From positions 38,612-102,611 of the forward strand of contig SVPY01000006.1 of NCBI GenBank assembly GCA_015065615.1: 64,000 nt of DNA. Direction: 5' to 3'. The stretch comes from Oscillospiraceae bacterium. GTDB taxonomy: Bacteria > Bacillota > Clostridia > Oscillospirales > Acutalibacteraceae. Every line of letters starts with the position of its first letter. The stretch's first letter is position 1. Positions 20,861 to 29,885 of the stretch are shown here, one piece after another. The notes beneath the pieces are model-generated. The model was not told the origin of the DNA. It searched no databases and worked only from the letters and a program-made list of their open reading frames with translations. Made by a program: the position numbers and the translations under genes.

Positions 20861-22657
20861 TCAGCCGTACCAGTTGGGGTTATGAAGGCTCATATCTTCG
20901 CCACTGTATTTAAGAACTTTATGAATTCTGCGGTAATTTTCTTTATTTTCTTTAAGCTCTTTTATATGTTCCAAACTGCCAAGCTTAGAAGTAATATACC
21001 ATTCGCAAAGGCGGGATACTCTTTGAGGATAAGAATCCCATAAAGCAATATTACAACTGCCGCTTGTAAGAAGTTTTTCTGCGCACTTCATAAATTCTTC
21101 AGGTTGTACCGAATTTTCCCACTGAATTTCACTAAAGTAATCTACACCGTATTCCTTTGCAATTCTGTCGTATTCACCCATACTCTGAAGTATTCTGTTT
21201 AATTCGTTAAAGTGTGCGCGCTTGATAATGAACTGAGTTTCTGCCTTCTTTGTGTACTTATCTAAATCAATAAGACCGTTTTCATCAAGAACATCTTCTG
21301 TTTCTTCCCAAACTGTCATATTACTCTGAATAAAGCCGTCAATAAGCTTATCTTTACTTAAATCAGCTACGTCTACGCCTTCGTTCTTAAAATCATCAAT
21401 GTTTGAGTATGCGGTTACGTAGATTTTAATATAATCTTTACCTATTTCTTTAGCGGCATCGTTTACAGCTTTACGAAGCTTAATAAAGAAATCTTTCATT
21501 GCAAGGCTCTTGATTTCGCCAACGCGCTTATCGGAGCTCGGCAGTTTTCTTATATCTTCATTTTTTCCGTACTTAGCTTCAAATAAATCTCTAACAGGCT
21601 TTTCGAAGGCAACGAAAAGACCTCTTGTAAAAATAAGAGTAATACCATCCACACCTAAAAGTGCAAGTTCCTTAAGCTTATTTACAACGAAATCCTGAAA
21701 CTCCGGGTAAGCGTATGATAAATAGAAAAGACTCTTGCCGTCTCGTGATTCGCAGCGGCATTCGGGGTGTTCTTTTAAGAATTTAAAGCCTTTTATATTG
21801 GCATAGGGAACAACACCATCTGAGAAAGAAACTCTTTTCGCTGCAAAGAACTCCATATTATGCTTATGTGCGTATTCTACCTGCTCTTTTACTATAGCAT
21901 CGCGATTTACTTCCTGGTTATGCCATCTAACGTCGCGCATGCTTGCATATACTTCATCGCCAAAGGGGCGCCTTGTCACCAAATTCTTCGGTAATTCGTT
22001 TAATGCCTCGTTTTCGAAATCAAGGAAAACTTCCTGAGCAAATATTTTTACGTCGGAATCCTTCATATTGTATATAGCTCTGCAATAATCATGAATATTA
22101 TTTAAATCAACCTGATCAAACCAGGTAAAGTCTGTATCCATATGAGCATACATCTTTTTATGCTTTAAGCTATTTTGCTTTTTTATATATTCTTTTACTT
22201 CCTCATCACTCATAGGAACAAAACGTATAAACATAAGTGAAGCGGTATAAGACATTCCTTTAAAAGGCTTTTCTATAGTAATAGTCTCGTTTGTTAAATC
22301 GATAGCTCTATAGAAAGATTCCTCAATAATTTCAAAATGGTTCCAGTTTATAAAGGGGTCTATATTGCCGGGTCTTACTACATGTGAGAATTCATCGCCA
22401 GTAAGCTTAATTTCAAGTGCATTGTAGCCATCTTCACTTACTATGCCTAAATAGATTTTATACCATCCTGTTAAATTAGGATTAATTTCTATTTTCTCAG
22501 GGTGAGTTCTGCAAGAAGCTAAAATGCCTCTGCCTTTAATATCTTTAGTTTCGTAATTTACAATTTCCCATTTATCTGAAACAGTGTAATTACTGCAAAG
22601 GTTTTCACACTCAGCAGCTTTAATTATGTCACTTATAATTATTTCTTTACGCTCCAT
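20861..22657 (-). CDS. Uncharacterised TIM-barrel glycoside-hydrolase-like protein
   Basis: 598 aa, N-terminal beta-rich segment then barrel-like region; no signal peptide; no confident family. Confidence 0.6.
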   Translation of the reverse strand: MERKEIIISDIIKAAECENLCSNYTVSDKWEIVNYETKDIKGRGILASCRTHPEKIEINPNLTGWYKIYLGIVSEDGYNALEIKLTGDEFSHVVRPGNIDPFINWNHFEIIEESFYRAIDLTNETITIEKPFKGMSYTASLMFIRFVPMSDEEVKEYIKKQNSLKHKKMYAHMDTDFTWFDQVDLNNIHDYCRAIYNMKDSDVKIFAQEVFLDFENEALNELPKNLVTRRPFGDEVYASMRDVRWHNQEVNRDAIVKEQVEYAHKHNMEFFAAKRVSFSDGVVPYANIKGFKFLKEHPECRCESRDGKSLFYLSYAYPEFQDFVVNKLKELALLGVDGITLIFTRGLFVAFEKPVRDLFEAKYGKNEDIRKLPSSDKRVGEIKSLAMKDFFIKLRKAVNDAAKEIGKDYIKIYVTAYSNIDDFKNEGVDVADLSKDKLIDGFIQSNMTVWEETEDVLDENGLIDLDKYTKKAETQFIIKRAHFNELNRILQSMGEYDRIAKEYGVDYFSEIQWENSVQPEEFMKCAEKLLTSGSCNIALWDSYPQRVSRLCEWYITSKLGSLEHIKELKENKENYRRIHKVLKYSGEDMSLHNPNWYG

Positions 22658-22669
22658 TATGCTACCTGC

Positions 22670-23677
22670 TTATTCATTTATCTTCTTACCAATGTATTTT
22701 AAAGCTTCAATCTGGTCGGGGTCTAAGTTACCGTGAGTATCTACAAAAATATCTATGGTAATAACTGCGCCTGCTTCGTTGTTTTTCTTTACGTAATTTG
22801 CAACATAATCTTTATCACGCCTTACACCTCTGCCGCGCCAACCTTCGCAGATATTGCCGTTTCTGTAGTTGCCGAAAGGTATAAGTAAGTGGTTTTGTGC
22901 GCCGTCGGTAAATCTGTTTGAAAAAATATAGGTAAAATCGTTATCTTCACCGCAGGTAAAACCTTCGTTTTCGTACCATTTAATAGGAGTATCGGAACCA
23001 TCTTCACTTACAAAACTTGCAGTACCGCTGTTAAAGGCAGTTAAAACCTTGGGGTTACCTTTTTTCATAGCGTTATAATAAATAGAAAGAAGCTCGTTAT
23101 TATAACCTAAATGAGCGTAGCAACCGTCTACCCACCAGCCTTTAACTAAATCGCCGTATCTTACTGCATATTCTTCTACTACACTTGCCCAGTTTTCTAC
23201 AAAGCTTCTGTTTACTCTGCCGTTAATTTGAGCTTCGTAATCCTCATACATACCCATTCTTGGGCCTGCAACCTTATCAAAGTGAGGGCCATCGCCTGTA
23301 TAATATAAATAAAGGTCTATATCATATTTTTTAAGCGCCTTACCGATATCCATAATAAGGTCACGATTGCTGCAGCCTTCGCCTGTAGGAATGCCTGTAA
23401 TTTTTGTGTAAGTATCGTTAGGAGCTATCATAAAACGAGTGCCCTGCATAACTGTAATAAAATAGTAGCCTGCGCCAATTTCATGCAAAGCTTCGGCAAG
23501 TTTTTCGGCATCGAATGAATCTACCTGCTCGTTCCACTCTTTTGCCATTTCGGTAATTATGCTTTGGTCAACTACACTGTTATTTATATTTAAATCGGGG
23601 TAACCTTTTTCACTTGTGTATAAGAAGTGATTAAAAACACCCCATTTTTTATCTCTCATTCTATCCTGTGAATTCAT
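22670..23677 (-). CDS. Alpha-L-fucosidase (GH29)-like protein, paralog 1
   Basis: WNEQVDSFDAEKLAEALHEIGAGYYFITVMQ; GWWVDGCY resembling the GH29 nucleophile region. Confidence 0.6.
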   Translation of the reverse strand: MNSQDRMRDKKWGVFNHFLYTSEKGYPDLNINNSVVDQSIITEMAKEWNEQVDSFDAEKLAEALHEIGAGYYFITVMQGTRFMIAPNDTYTKITGIPTGEGCSNRDLIMDIGKALKKYDIDLYLYYTGDGPHFDKVAGPRMGMYEDYEAQINGRVNRSFVENWASVVEEYAVRYGDLVKGWWVDGCYAHLGYNNELLSIYYNAMKKGNPKVLTAFNSGTASFVSEDGSDTPIKWYENEGFTCGEDNDFTYIFSNRFTDGAQNHLLIPFGNYRNGNICEGWRGRGVRRDKDYVANYVKKNNEAGAVITIDIFVDTHGNLDPDQIEALKYIGKKINE

Positions 23678-23749
23678 AATTATTTTGTTCCTTACTATTT
23701 ATTAGACGTTTTTAATTCTAACATAAAATAATAAGTTTGTACATTTCCA

Positions 23750-23780
23750 AAAAAGACATCTTTTAAAAAAGATGTCTTTT
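23750..23780. terminator. Hairpin AAAAGACATCTTTTAAAAAAGATGTCTTTT
   Basis: Perfect inverted repeat between the two GH29-like paralogs. Confidence 0.7.
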
Positions 23781-23803
23781 GGGGAAAGGTCATATAAAAT
23801 TTT

Positions 23804-24790
23804 TTATTTATTTACGTATTCGCCAACGTATTTTAATGCTTCTACCTGGTCGGGGTCAAATTCGCCTGCCCAACCAATATAAATATCAATTGTAATAACT
23901 GCGCCTGCATCGTTATTCTTCTTTACGTAATCTGCTACGTATTCTTTACTTCTTCTTACGCCTGTGTTGCCCCAGCCCCATGTTACGTTACCTTCACGGT
24001 AATCACCAAAGGGGATAAGAAGATGGTTCTGAGCGCCATCTGTAAATCTGTTCTTAAATATATAAGTAAAGTCGTTATCCTCGCCGCAAGTGAAGCTTTC
24101 GTTTTCGAACCACTTAACGGGAGTATCGTCGCCGTCATTTACAAAGCTGGCAGTACCGCTGTTAAAGGCAGCCAAAGCGTTGGGGTTACCTTTCTTGATA
24201 GCATTATAATAGATAGAGAGAAGCTCATTATTATAGCCTAAGTGAGCGTAGCAGCCATCTACCCACCAGCCTTTAACTAAATCGCCGTATCTTACTGCAT
24301 ACTCTTCAAGTACGGATGCCCAGTTCTCTACGAAGCTTCTGTTTACTCTGCCCCAGATATCATTCTCGTAATCTTCATACATACCCATTCTGGGACCTGC
24401 AACCTTATCGAAGTGAGGGCCGTCGCCGGTATAATATAAATAGAGGTCTATATCATATTTCTTTAAAGCCAAAGCAATATCCATTATTAAATCACGTTCA
24501 CAGCAAGCCATACCGGGAGCAATGCCTGTAATTTTAGAATATGTCTCATTGGGAGCACACATAAATCTTGTGCCCTGCATAATTGTTATGAAATAGTAGC
24601 CGCAGCCGATTTCGTGTAAATTTTCAGCAAGTCGCTCTACGTCAAAAGCATTTACACGCTCGTTCCACTCTTTAGCCATTTCTTTTTCATATTTGTGAGC
24701 TTCCTTGTAGGGGTAGCCTTTTTGGCTGCCGTAAAGATAATGGTTAAATATACCCCACTTTTTACTGAGCATTCTGTCCTGTGGATTCAT
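23804..24790 (-). CDS. Alpha-L-fucosidase (GH29)-like protein, paralog 2
   Basis: Highly similar end to end to 22670-23677. Confidence 0.6.
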   Translation of the reverse strand: MNPQDRMLSKKWGIFNHYLYGSQKGYPYKEAHKYEKEMAKEWNERVNAFDVERLAENLHEIGCGYYFITIMQGTRFMCAPNETYSKITGIAPGMACCERDLIMDIALALKKYDIDLYLYYTGDGPHFDKVAGPRMGMYEDYENDIWGRVNRSFVENWASVLEEYAVRYGDLVKGWWVDGCYAHLGYNNELLSIYYNAIKKGNPNALAAFNSGTASFVNDGDDTPVKWFENESFTCGEDNDFTYIFKNRFTDGAQNHLLIPFGDYREGNVTWGWGNTGVRRSKEYVADYVKKNNDAGAVITIDIYIGWAGEFDPDQVEALKYVGEYVNK

Positions 24791-24933
24791 ATTAAAAACT
24801 CCTTATTTTTATTTTTAAATTAAACACGTATCAATTTAATTTATTTAATTATAAGAATTATTTATTGAAAAAGCAAGACAAAAACTATATAATATATAGA
24901 CAGATTTTAGCATTATATGAGGATTTTAAAAAA

Positions 24934-25377
24934 ATGGCAGATATTATAGTAAGAGAAATAAAAGAAAGCGATATAGAAGGCTTTAACGTATTGATGGATC
25001 AGCTTGTAGAAAGAGCCAAGGACCAGTATAAATTACGGGAGATTATAAGAAAAGTTATTAATGATGAAAACAGGCTCCTGCTTGTAGCTTTTGATAATGA
25101 TACAAACACAGTATGCGGCACAATGCTTGGAATAGTTACTGATGACTTCTGCTATGATTTGCAGCCTATTATGTATATAGAAAACGTGGTAACCCACGAA
25201 AATTACCGCAGAATGGGTGTGGGTAAAAAGATGTTCGAAGTAATGGAGAACTTCGCAAAAGAGAAAAACTGCTACTATGCTGAGCTTTGCTCTTCCTTAA
25301 ATAGAACTGAAGCACATATTTTTTATAATAAAATAGGCTATGAGGACGTAAAAGGCTTCAGAAAGTTTTTTAATTAA
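24934..25377 (+). CDS. GNAT-family N-acetyltransferase
   Basis: VVTHENYRRMGVGKKMFEVMENFAKEKNC acetyl-CoA loop; start at MADIIV with upstream GAGG. Confidence 0.85.
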   Translation: MADIIVREIKESDIEGFNVLMDQLVERAKDQYKLREIIRKVINDENRLLLVAFDNDTNTVCGTMLGIVTDDFCYDLQPIMYIENVVTHENYRRMGVGKKMFEVMENFAKEKNCYYAELCSSLNRTEAHIFYNKIGYEDVKGFRKFFN

Positions 25378-25498
25378 AATAATAAAAAAGAAAAGGCGGA
25401 AGTAATTATAAAAACTACTTCCGTCTTCTCTTTTAGGGAAATGAATAAGGGAATGGGTTAAGACGTAATCAAAGGTAAATAAATATTTTACTATGCTT

Positions 25499-26296
25499 TT
25501 ATTTTTTATTGATTTTCGGAATTCTCACAATACACTCGATGTATTCCTCTGTTTCGTTCTTCTGTGATTTTGCTTCAATTCCTGCCGTAAGCATAGTGGA
25601 AACGGCGTGGTCTATGGTATTTATAAAAAGCCTGATGTCCTTTGGCACCATAAGCTTTCTTGTTTTCTTAATTTCAGGGAACAATATCTTATTTATCAGT
25701 TCCTCCGTCTTTTTTACGCTGAGACCGTTTTTTATTATTGCTTCAAGAACTCTCAGCCTATCTTCTTCATCTGTTATTCTCAGTAGTGCCCTTGCGTGGC
25801 GCTCCGTGAGTCTATTCTTTTCTATTATGCTTCTTTCGCCTTTAGAAAGCTTTAAAAGTCTTAATTTATTTGATATTGAGGATTCACTCATAGAAAGTCT
25901 GCTTGATATTTCCTCTCTTGAAAGCTTCTTTTCATTTATAAGCCTTTCTATTGCTTCAGCCTCCTCAAAATAGCCTAAATCCTTTCTTATTATATTTTCT
26001 ATAAGGGCATAAATTGCGGCGTCCTTCACTTCACATTCCGTTACAATAGCTTTAATTTCTTTAAGTCCCGCTCTTTTTACCGCTCTGAGCCTTCTTTCGC
26101 CTGCAATCAAAATATACCTTGAGCCCTGTTTACGTACAGTAACAGGCTGCAGAAGACCATTTTCTTTTATGCTCTCACTTAGTTTTTCTATTTCATCTTC
26201 ATTAAAAACTTTGCGTGGCTGATAGGGGTTGGGGTAAATTTTATCTACCGATATATTCATAAGCTTGTTTTCATTTTTACTGAACATTTCATTCAC
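25499..26296 (-). CDS. noc: ParB/Noc-like nucleoid-associated DNA-binding protein
   Basis: ParB N-domain (NPYQPRKVF, GERRLRAVKRAGL), ENIIRKDLGYFEEAEAI, C-terminal KDIRLFINTIDHAVSTMLTAGI typical of Noc/ParB paralogs. Confidence 0.8.
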   Translation of the reverse strand: MNEMFSKNENKLMNISVDKIYPNPYQPRKVFNEDEIEKLSESIKENGLLQPVTVRKQGSRYILIAGERRLRAVKRAGLKEIKAIVTECEVKDAAIYALIENIIRKDLGYFEEAEAIERLINEKKLSREEISSRLSMSESSISNKLRLLKLSKGERSIIEKNRLTERHARALLRITDEEDRLRVLEAIIKNGLSVKKTEELINKILFPEIKKTRKLMVPKDIRLFINTIDHAVSTMLTAGIEAKSQKNETEEYIECIVRIPKINKK

Positions 26297-26377
26297 CCCT
26301 TCCTTTGGCTATATATTACCACATAAAAAGTAAATACTTTGTCTTATTATAGGTCTTACAAAATATTACATATTTTT

Positions 26378-26393
26378 TGTTCCACGTGAAACA
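26378..26393. promoter_or_regulatory. parS: Second parS site TGTTCCACGTGAAACA
   Basis: Identical 16-bp palindrome, about 80 bp upstream of the noc-like gene. Confidence 0.97.
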
Positions 26394-26540
26394 ATATATT
26401 TTTTATTCGGATTCCGGTAAAATTTTTCTTCATTAAAAATTCACAATTATTTATACTTTACACTTGCACTTACTTGTGATAAAATTAATTAATAATGTGC
26501 TTATTATTTAAAATCAAACAAACGAAAGGAATTAATATAT

Positions 26541-27161
26541 ATGAGACTTTTATTTCAGGGCGACAGCATTACCGATGCAGGCAGAAACCGCGAAGATTTG
26601 CACGATTTAGGTCACGGCTACCCCTTATATGCAGCCAAATTCATTAAAGAAGCTTTTCCCGAGGCTGATATCGAATTTATAGATAAAGGCATAAGCGGCG
26701 ACCAGACAAAGGACTTGGTAGCAAGACTTGAAGAGGATTTTATTTCACTTCAGCCCGATATGGTTTCCATTATGATTGGTGTAAACGATACATGGCACCA
26801 TGCATCCGATAAATCCTGGATACCAAACGAAGTATTTGAAGAAAGATACACTACCGTCCTTAAAGCTTTAAAGGAAAGAACAAAGGCAAAAATCGTTATT
26901 ATCGAGCCCTTCCTTATTCCCGTGGAGGATAAGCTTTTCTTCCGTGAAGATTTAGACCCCAAGATTCAGATAATAAGAAAGCTTGCAAGAGAATACGCTG
27001 ACATTTATATTCCCACAGACGGTATTTTGGCTTCTGCGTTTATAGGTAACGACCCTCTCAAATTTGCAGAGGACGGCGTTCATCCCACAGCTTACGGCGC
27101 TGAGTTTATAGGTAAAAAATACCTCGAATATACAAAAGAACTTATCGCTTCACTAATTTAA
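26541..27161 (+). CDS. SGNH/GDSL-family hydrolase
   Basis: LLFQGDSITDAGRN block I; MIGVNDTW block III; DGVHPTAYG block V. Confidence 0.88.
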   Translation: MRLLFQGDSITDAGRNREDLHDLGHGYPLYAAKFIKEAFPEADIEFIDKGISGDQTKDLVARLEEDFISLQPDMVSIMIGVNDTWHHASDKSWIPNEVFEERYTTVLKALKERTKAKIVIIEPFLIPVEDKLFFREDLDPKIQIIRKLAREYADIYIPTDGILASAFIGNDPLKFAEDGVHPTAYGAEFIGKKYLEYTKELIASLI

Positions 27162-27189
27162 TTTAATATAATTTAAAGGATCAGAAAAA

Positions 27190-27783
27190 ATGAATAAGAC
27201 TGTTTTAAAAAGAGGTATTTCTCTCCTCTTATCTTTACTTTTTATTTTCGCTTGCTTTACAGCCTGCGCAAGTACACCCGACACACCTCACCCCGTTATG
27301 ACTTATAACGGCGACAGCTTTTACTACGGTATGGAAATTGACGTAGAGAAGCTTTTGGAAAAATACCCCAACACTCAGGTATCAGGCTCTTCTTACTCCA
27401 TAAATCAGTACGTTTCACTTATTTTACGTGAGACCGACGGCAAAACAATTGTTGCAGGTTACTTTATGACCGGTAACGTAGGCGCTAAGATTAACGGCAT
27501 ATCCATAGGCGACTCCGAGAAAAAATATAAATCAAGCTTCCCCAGCGCTGCATTAACCGGCGGCGATGCAACCAACGGCTACGTTTACGCTTTCTATTAT
27601 TATAACGATAAGTTTATGTCCCGCACAAAATATCAGCAGTATCTTGATGCCGCAAGATTTGAAGGTGCCGAGGCTCACCAGAAATTCCTTGATACAGTTT
27701 GCGTAAGTACAGCAATCAGTAACGGTACATTAATCACAAACATCTGCTACGGAGATTACAACGCAATTTACAATGCAAGATAA
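27190..27783 (+). CDS. Small lipoprotein of unknown function
   Basis: Signal with lipobox-like FTACAS; 197 aa. Confidence 0.65.
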   Translation: MNKTVLKRGISLLLSLLFIFACFTACASTPDTPHPVMTYNGDSFYYGMEIDVEKLLEKYPNTQVSGSSYSINQYVSLILRETDGKTIVAGYFMTGNVGAKINGISIGDSEKKYKSSFPSAALTGGDATNGYVYAFYYYNDKFMSRTKYQQYLDAARFEGAEAHQKFLDTVCVSTAISNGTLITNICYGDYNAIYNAR

Positions 27784-27787
27784 TTTA

Positions 27788-27812
27788 AGAGAGGGTAAAA
27801 CCTCTCTTTTTT
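27788..27812 (+). terminator. Rho-independent terminator
   Basis: GAGAGGGTAAAACCTCTCTTTTTT. Confidence 0.85.
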
Positions 27813-27919
27813 ATTGCAATTTTTTATGGTTTTATTTATAATTAAGAAAAACAATCTCATTTTATAAAACAAAATTGTTAAGTAAATTAATTATATAAAA
27901 ATGTTTATGAGGTGAATTT

Positions 27920-29836
27920 ATGAAAAAAGAAAAACTCTACGCACCTTTAATGCTCAGTACCTTAAACGAAACAACAAGACCTATGTACTTAAAGCTTTTA
28001 AAAGATGCTGAAGTAGACTTTTTATTTATTGCATTGGACCGTAAATTCGGTGAAGAAAATATAAAGCAGTTTGAAAATTTAAAAGAATGTATTAACTATT
28101 TTGAAAAAGAAGGTTTTAGCTGCGGTGTGTGGTTTCAGGCAATTGGTCTTCCTTATTTACTTGATAATGAATCCCACAAGCTCAGTAAGCATTTTACCAA
28201 AGTTGTAGGCCTTATTCAGGAAAACGTACCTGAAAATATAAACTCTTTCTGCATTTTAGATGATAATTTAGTAGAGTACGTGAAGGAAATAATAAAGCTT
28301 TCAATAGAATCAGGGGCAAAAATGCTTATGATTGACGACGATATGTGTCTTTCATTAAGGGAAGCCGGCTGTGCCTGCGAAAAGCACTTAAAGCTTTTTT
28401 ATGAAAACTTAGGTTATGAAATTTCCCGTAAAGAAATATACGATAATCTTACAAAAGGTAAACCCAATAAAGTAAGAAGTATATGGATGAAAACTATTGG
28501 CGATACTTTCCGTGATTTTTGCAGAAAGCTTCGTGATTATACCGATACTATTAATCCCGATATTCGCTTTGGCTACTGCTCAGGCTATACTTCATGGGAC
28601 GAAGAGGGTGCCGATGCTATTGAGCTTACCAAAATTTTGGCAGGCAACACAAGACCATTTATGCGCTTAACCGGCGCTCCTTACTGGATTGTTTGGCAGG
28701 ATAGATTCCACGGCCAGAACTTCCAGTCCGTTATCGAATACGTAAGAGAGCAGGTAAGTTGGTGCAAAGAAAAAGGCAGCGATATAGAGCTATTTGATGA
28801 AAACGATTCTTACCCTCGCCCAAGATCTATAGTACCTGCATCCTATATGGAAATTTACGACCAGTGCCTTAGATTTTCTACCGATACGGGATCATTTAAA
28901 TATATGTACGACTACGTATCAAGCCCCGAATATGAACTTGGCTACATAAAAGCTCACAATAAAAACAGAAAAATGCGCGAGTTTATATTAAATAATAAAG
29001 GTAATAAGGACGAAGGCATTATTATTTTTGATAAGCAGAGAAAGCTGGAATATATAAATCTTCCCGAAAACGGCGGCTACAGTAAATTTACTACCGAAGT
29101 TTTCAAAAACGCTCAGCGCTTTATAACCAAGCAGTCACTTCCCGTAAAATATGAAGGCTTCGATAATACAGTGGCGGTTTTTGGCGAATGCGCAAGATTT
29201 ATTGAACCTGAAAAATACAGTAAAGGTATTATTTTAGATCTTCCTGCCGCAATAATTTTGCAGGAAAGAGGCTACGACCTTGGCTTAAAAGCTTACGAAA
29301 AAGCTGCACCTGTTACGGAACATTTCGCCGAAAATGAAAAAACCGCCCTTTCGCTTGATATGGGTATCACTTATAAATTAGAAGTAAATAAAAATGCCGA
29401 AGTTTTAAGTAAATTTGAGTTTGACGGAGGAGTTTATAGTCCGTCCTCATATATTTATAAAAATGAAAAAGGCGAAAAATACTTAATTTATGCTTTTGAC
29501 GGTAACTTTGTTCCAAATTTATTATGTCCTCTTTATTCTTCCTACTACCGCCGTAAATATTTAATTGAAGCTATTTTAAATATGGGCGGCAGCATACCTA
29601 TGAGTATAAATAACTGTAGTGACCTTTACGTTTTAGCTAATAAAGATGAAAACAGTATATCTTTATTCCTTAGTAATATGGGCGCGGATATTATTTATAC
29701 CCCCGAAATTACCCTTTACGATAAATTCAGTAAAGTAGAAGTAATGGGCGGCGAAGCTACATTAAAAGATAATAAGCTTATTTTCAGTAGCGATATTTAC
29801 GCCTTTACCACAGTTTGCATTAAGCTTTATAAATAA
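27920..29836 (+). CDS. Uncharacterised TIM-barrel putative glycosidase
   Basis: 638 aa, no signal peptide; barrel-like N-terminal half, no confident family. Confidence 0.55.
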   Translation: MKKEKLYAPLMLSTLNETTRPMYLKLLKDAEVDFLFIALDRKFGEENIKQFENLKECINYFEKEGFSCGVWFQAIGLPYLLDNESHKLSKHFTKVVGLIQENVPENINSFCILDDNLVEYVKEIIKLSIESGAKMLMIDDDMCLSLREAGCACEKHLKLFYENLGYEISRKEIYDNLTKGKPNKVRSIWMKTIGDTFRDFCRKLRDYTDTINPDIRFGYCSGYTSWDEEGADAIELTKILAGNTRPFMRLTGAPYWIVWQDRFHGQNFQSVIEYVREQVSWCKEKGSDIELFDENDSYPRPRSIVPASYMEIYDQCLRFSTDTGSFKYMYDYVSSPEYELGYIKAHNKNRKMREFILNNKGNKDEGIIIFDKQRKLEYINLPENGGYSKFTTEVFKNAQRFITKQSLPVKYEGFDNTVAVFGECARFIEPEKYSKGIILDLPAAIILQERGYDLGLKAYEKAAPVTEHFAENEKTALSLDMGITYKLEVNKNAEVLSKFEFDGGVYSPSSYIYKNEKGEKYLIYAFDGNFVPNLLCPLYSSYYRRKYLIEAILNMGGSIPMSINNCSDLYVLANKDENSISLFLSNMGADIIYTPEITLYDKFSKVEVMGGEATLKDNKLIFSSDIYAFTTVCIKLYK

Positions 29837-29885
29837 ATTTATATTAAAAAAAGACCGATAGTTTTAAGCTATCGGCCTTTTATTT

